From: Sordaria brevicollis
Lineage: Eukaryota > Ascomycota > Sordariomycetes > Sordariales > Sordariaceae
Direction of reading: 5' to 3'
NCBI GenBank assembly: GCA_033439795.1
Contig: JAUTDP010000009.1
Span: 3,162,001 to 3,226,000 of the forward strand
DNA: 64,000 bases
The notes beneath the pieces were generated by a model, which was not told the origin of the DNA, did no database searches, and saw nothing but the letters and a program-made list of their open reading frames with translations. Position 1 is the first letter of the stretch. Every line of letters begins with the position of its first letter. This document shows, piece after piece, positions 60,314 through 64,000 of the stretch. The position numbers were made by a program, and so were the translations under genes.

Positions 60314-63300
60314 GGGTTCAAGGACTAGACGTCGTGATGCTGGTTTTGTTGTTGTTGCACAAGATCTGATATGCCGAGATTGTGTGAGGTTTATGCAGAG
60401 GTCAGTTGTTGATTGTAGACTCTGTCGATGTCTTGAAGACTCTGGTGCTTCAACTTGCATGCCATCTTGACAAAACCAGGACATCATCGAGATATATATC
60501 CCTTCCTCAACCGACCATCAAGGTCCTTGACTCCATACCTAGTCTCCATTTTGTTGTCCATGTCACAATTCTCCAGTACCTAGAGGTATCGTCGGCCTCC
60601 CGGCAATGATATCACACCCCGGATCGAAGGGAGTCCACCACACAACTTTTGTTCTCCAGCCCACGTCCATACCTATCCATAGAGGTATCCATGTCCATAT
60701 CCATGTCCATGTCCATGTCTCTACCTAGGAAAGTCCTCGGCTACCTGACCTCTTAGACTTTGCGGACCGTAAAACACTGTTGTGTTGTGTTGTGTTGGTT
60801 CCCGAGCGGAGGTTCCGTATGTAGGTTGTATGCAAGGCCATGCAAGCGAACCCCTGTAAGCCCGGAGATAGGGCTGAACTAGTTTCACTTGTCTGGGTCA
60901 CTCTGGGGACACTAGTAGTACATACGGTGTGTGCATGCACATGTACCTACCCAAGATGTGGTTGCCAAGTGTGGAAAGACTGAAAGAGTTGTTCCTCCGC
61001 CATTTCGGAGGCCCACCTCATCGACCAATAACCCGTTTTGGGGGTGGACGTGCGGAATTGGGGGAGGTGGCTGAGGCTCAGATTGGGAGCGTGGCATGGG
61101 GTCCTAAGTTGCTCCTCTTTGAGGTTTGGGAAGGGAATGGAAGGAGAAAGTGGTGACATACCATGGCACACAGTAGCCGTGGTTACAGCGAAGAAGTCTG
61201 GGCATGGTGTACTGCACGCAATGGACAAGAAAAGAGGAAAAGGAGACACACACCACACACCTTCATGTCTCCCCTCTGCTCGCCTGTTGTCCAATCCCTG
61301 CTGTCTTTTTCTTCACGTCTCAATATTGCTTGTCTTCTGGAAGAAGTACGGTAAAGTCTTGCTGAAAGGTTGTGTGCTACCTACCGCCTGCACCACCGGC
61401 ACGACGGGAACGGGACCAGACATACCTACCCTACACTACCTCAACCGCATTACACCATCAGCAGCCAGGGCATCCACCTTGACCAAAGTGTAATCTTCAG
61501 CTACCCCAGAGGAGCAACCAGTAAAAACATGCAGAAATATTTCTCCTGTTTCTTCTCGTTGTTTCGCGCTTACATTCTATTATTTCCATATCTAACCAAC
61601 TCTACAACGCGCGTCTGGTTCATGTTTGTCCCGGTTTGCCGTTGCGTGGTTGTACATGTAGTAGCCAAGAAGACCACAGCTACCTAGCTGCCTATCACTG
61701 TAGTCTACACTAGTTAGCGAGTCATGTCATGTTCATAGGCACCTAGCTTTGTACCTCTACCAGTAGAAGGTAGAGTAGTCTCCACGGTAACCTCGCAAGT
61801 GGAAGTTGTACCAAGGCCGTCAGGCAGCAAAATTACCTCTAGGTAGCTGGTGCTTTTCCACCAAAAGGGAGAGCAGGGCTTGGAGATCGGGAGATACCTT
61901 GACGTAGTACTAGGTAGGTTAGGTAGTAAAGGGGGAGGTGAAAACGCCAACGGAGTTTATTCCGCGCTTGCGCGTCAATACCTCTACACTACCCTATGCG
62001 TGATGGTTCCTTGGGATCAATGGTAGGGTAGGGCAATGACTGGACGGGGATATCCATGTCCGGCCCGGGTGTCCCCCGGGCAAATCTTCAAACAACATTA
62101 AACATGAACGGGCGGGAGGCGGAGCTTTTTAGGTAGCCGTGACGGTAAGAGTTTCCACTTGATAGTTGACAGGCCATTAGGAACTGGACCTGGGGGTTTA
62201 AGATATTGGGTACCTACCTGGAGAATCAGTTCAGTTGCACGTTTGGTGAACTCGCTTGCCTTGGTTGGGCCTCTTGGCTGTCAGTCCATAGGATCTGGTA
62301 CATGGATCAGCTGAGTGAAGAAGTAGAAGCCTCTGAGTGGCCGTTATCCGCACTCGGCTATTGATTATAGCCATCGTCATCATCAGAAAAGATACGCGAT
62401 GGCTTCATAGTCGTCATCACCGCTTGCTCTATGGCTTTGAAGGACCCGACGAAGGAAGAGGCCTCGCTGCCGGTGAGCACTGAAAGACACTGCGGGATGG
62501 TGATGATCGCTTGGCTGCTTGGCCCGCTTGGCGTATACATTTGGCGGGAAACAGTTCTGGTGGAGGGGAAAAGTTGGGGATAAATGGTCGCCGAGCTGGC
62601 GGCTAGTGTCCCTCTTCATGTCCCCGGCGTGAGACTCTCCGCCGTAGCTTGTTCCCCAATATGCAGCATGCTATCGACGTGTTTGCAGAACGGGAAGTCA
62701 TATGACTTTCTGGTTACAAGTGTGGTGGTGATAGGTGATGCGTTTGCAAGTGGACAAAGACTCTAGAGGTAGTCTCTCTTTTACTTGACTGGTCAAACCC
62801 CGATTAAGGATGGTTTGAGTGTTGACGTGCCCTTCAACCTCTTCGATGTTACTGCGCTGCGGTCCATGTTTTGATAGTGGCACAGTCGTCAGAAGAAACT
62901 GCAAAGTAAAAGTGATTGCAACAGTTTGTCCCCCGAGCAATTTCCCTCCATGTGGCTGTGCGAAACCTTATCTCGATCCCGCAGACATGCTTTCTAGTAG
63001 TAGGTAGACAACGTCAAAGCACACCGCGACTCGGGCATCACAAAGGTTCTCTGGTGGTAATGGAGTGACAAATGAAACATGCCCGGACATACTACCTACA
63101 CACAGTGTATATCCAGGGGCAGTTTCTAAGTGGTAGCCCTATGGGGCTCCCATAGGGCTATGGCATGCATGCAATGTGGCAGCCAGGTGAGGTGACAACC
63201 AAGGCAAGGGGAGTTTATTGTGTGGTGACCGCAGGTTTCCATCCCAGTGCACCTTTTCTCTTCCACCACATGCACTCCCTGAACGCTCAGTGGTCAAAAA

Positions 63301-64000
63301 CGGCCCCCTTTTCTTTTTTCGATGAACTCGCGAGTTCCTCCCGCGAAGTCCCACTGTTAGGTACACCGCTTCAATGCCCTTCAGTGTCCCATCCGCTTAA
63401 TTTGCTATGCAGTAGCCGCAGTAGGGCCATGCTGGGGCGTCAAGTGTGCCGTATTGCATCTCGCTAGTGGTAGGGCTTATGTTCTTTTTCCACTTGTGGG
63501 GAGAGAGCCAAGACATTGCAATGAGCTGTGAGCCGTTTCGTTTCCCGGTTTCGTCAGGTTTTATCGTTATTCGTTGCGTTATCGATCACTTGTTGGGGTA
63601 CAGCATTAGGAGTTGTGGAAATAAGGTTTACTTTGGTCCGCGTCTGTTGTGTAACCCGATAGTACCTCTAGACAAGAGGTTACCTCAATCCTTCGAGGTG
63701 TTTGCCGGGTCCATGTCGGGTCCGCCGATGATATGATGCGAATGTCATCAAATCCTTCGTCTATGCTTCGCCGGTGACAGCATCAGTAGGCCTCTGGACT
63801 ATTCGGCATTGACAGAATTTCATTCGTTGCGGAACGGAGCTATCAGGATTCATGAGGGCAGGTCTCCAGAGAAATCCAGTTCACCATCCGCATCCCAAAC
63901 CGGGGATGCGAAGAATCTGAGACGGCCCGATGCACCTAGCCCCGACTGGATGCTAGTGGGGATGTCAGACGGAACGACGGGAATGAGATCACGACAAAAT
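60314..64000. other. 3.7-kb terminal interval without recognisable gene
   Basis: The left part is the promoter of the Zn2Cys6 gene. It includes a CCATGT hexamer repeat (60,689-60,719), a TGTGT pentamer repeat (about 60,780-60,797), and many short TACCTA/CCTAGGTA motifs between about 61,680 and 61,930. Open frames are short and lack motifs on both strands. A perfect hairpin lies at 63,134-63,160. Confidence 0.5.
63134..63160. repeat. perfect 12-bp inverted repeat with 3-nt loop
   Basis: TAGCCCTATGGG, loop GCT, CCCATAGGGCTA. There are no mismatches. It is not next to a recognised gene, so a terminator or regulatory role cannot be assigned. Confidence 0.85.

Overview
The window looks like chromosomal DNA of a filamentous ascomycete, most likely a Neurospora-type member of the Sordariales. 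This is inferred from short GT-AG introns with CTAAC/CTGAC branch sites, fungal-only protein families, and a 25 kb block mutated in the pattern of repeat-induced point mutation (RIP): CA and TG dinucleotides are almost gone while CG is kept. No species-specific marker was identified.

Left arm (1-12,372). A possible decayed gene (254-740, minus) is followed by a bZIP transcription factor with an AT-hook (about 1,827-3,005). About 4 kb of gene-free DNA separates it from a full-size PDR-type (SNQ2-like) ABC drug-efflux transporter (7,068-12,167, two exons).

Central block (12,373-37,678). This is one Mutator-like DNA transposon (MULE) with 113-bp terminal inverted repeats and a perfect 8-bp target duplication (TTCAAGAA). 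Its FAR1/MULE transposase gene was split by two LTR retrotransposons. A minus-strand Ty3/Gypsy element (13,765-27,173) has 465-bp LTRs and an unexplained 5 kb with opposite-strand coding character. A plus-strand Gypsy chromovirus (27,276-35,436) has 257-bp LTRs and a C-terminal chromodomain. A dispersed tRNA-like repeat occurs twice. The interior is heavily RIP-mutated; the TIRs and some LTR edges are not.

Right arm (37,687-64,000). It holds a possible two-exon gene of unknown function (39,279-39,772, minus), a decayed gene (40,385-40,680), a secreted major-royal-jelly/yellow-family protein (42,950-44,331), a secreted three-module chitin-binding (CBM18) protein (45,969-46,958, minus), and two convergent Zn2Cys6 regulators: a six-exon gene (52,007-56,387, plus) and a four-exon gene (57,439-60,281, minus). 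The last 3.7 kb shows no gene.

Three otherwise convincing genes (ABC transporter, royal-jelly protein, second Zn2Cys6 factor) each lack one base in a G/C run, and one added G restores the family-like C-terminus or exact splice phase. This is more likely systematic homopolymer undercalling in the assembly than three independent pseudogenes. The genes are typical accessory-type loci (efflux, secretion, cell-wall interaction, regulation); nothing in the sequence shows that they form one pathway.
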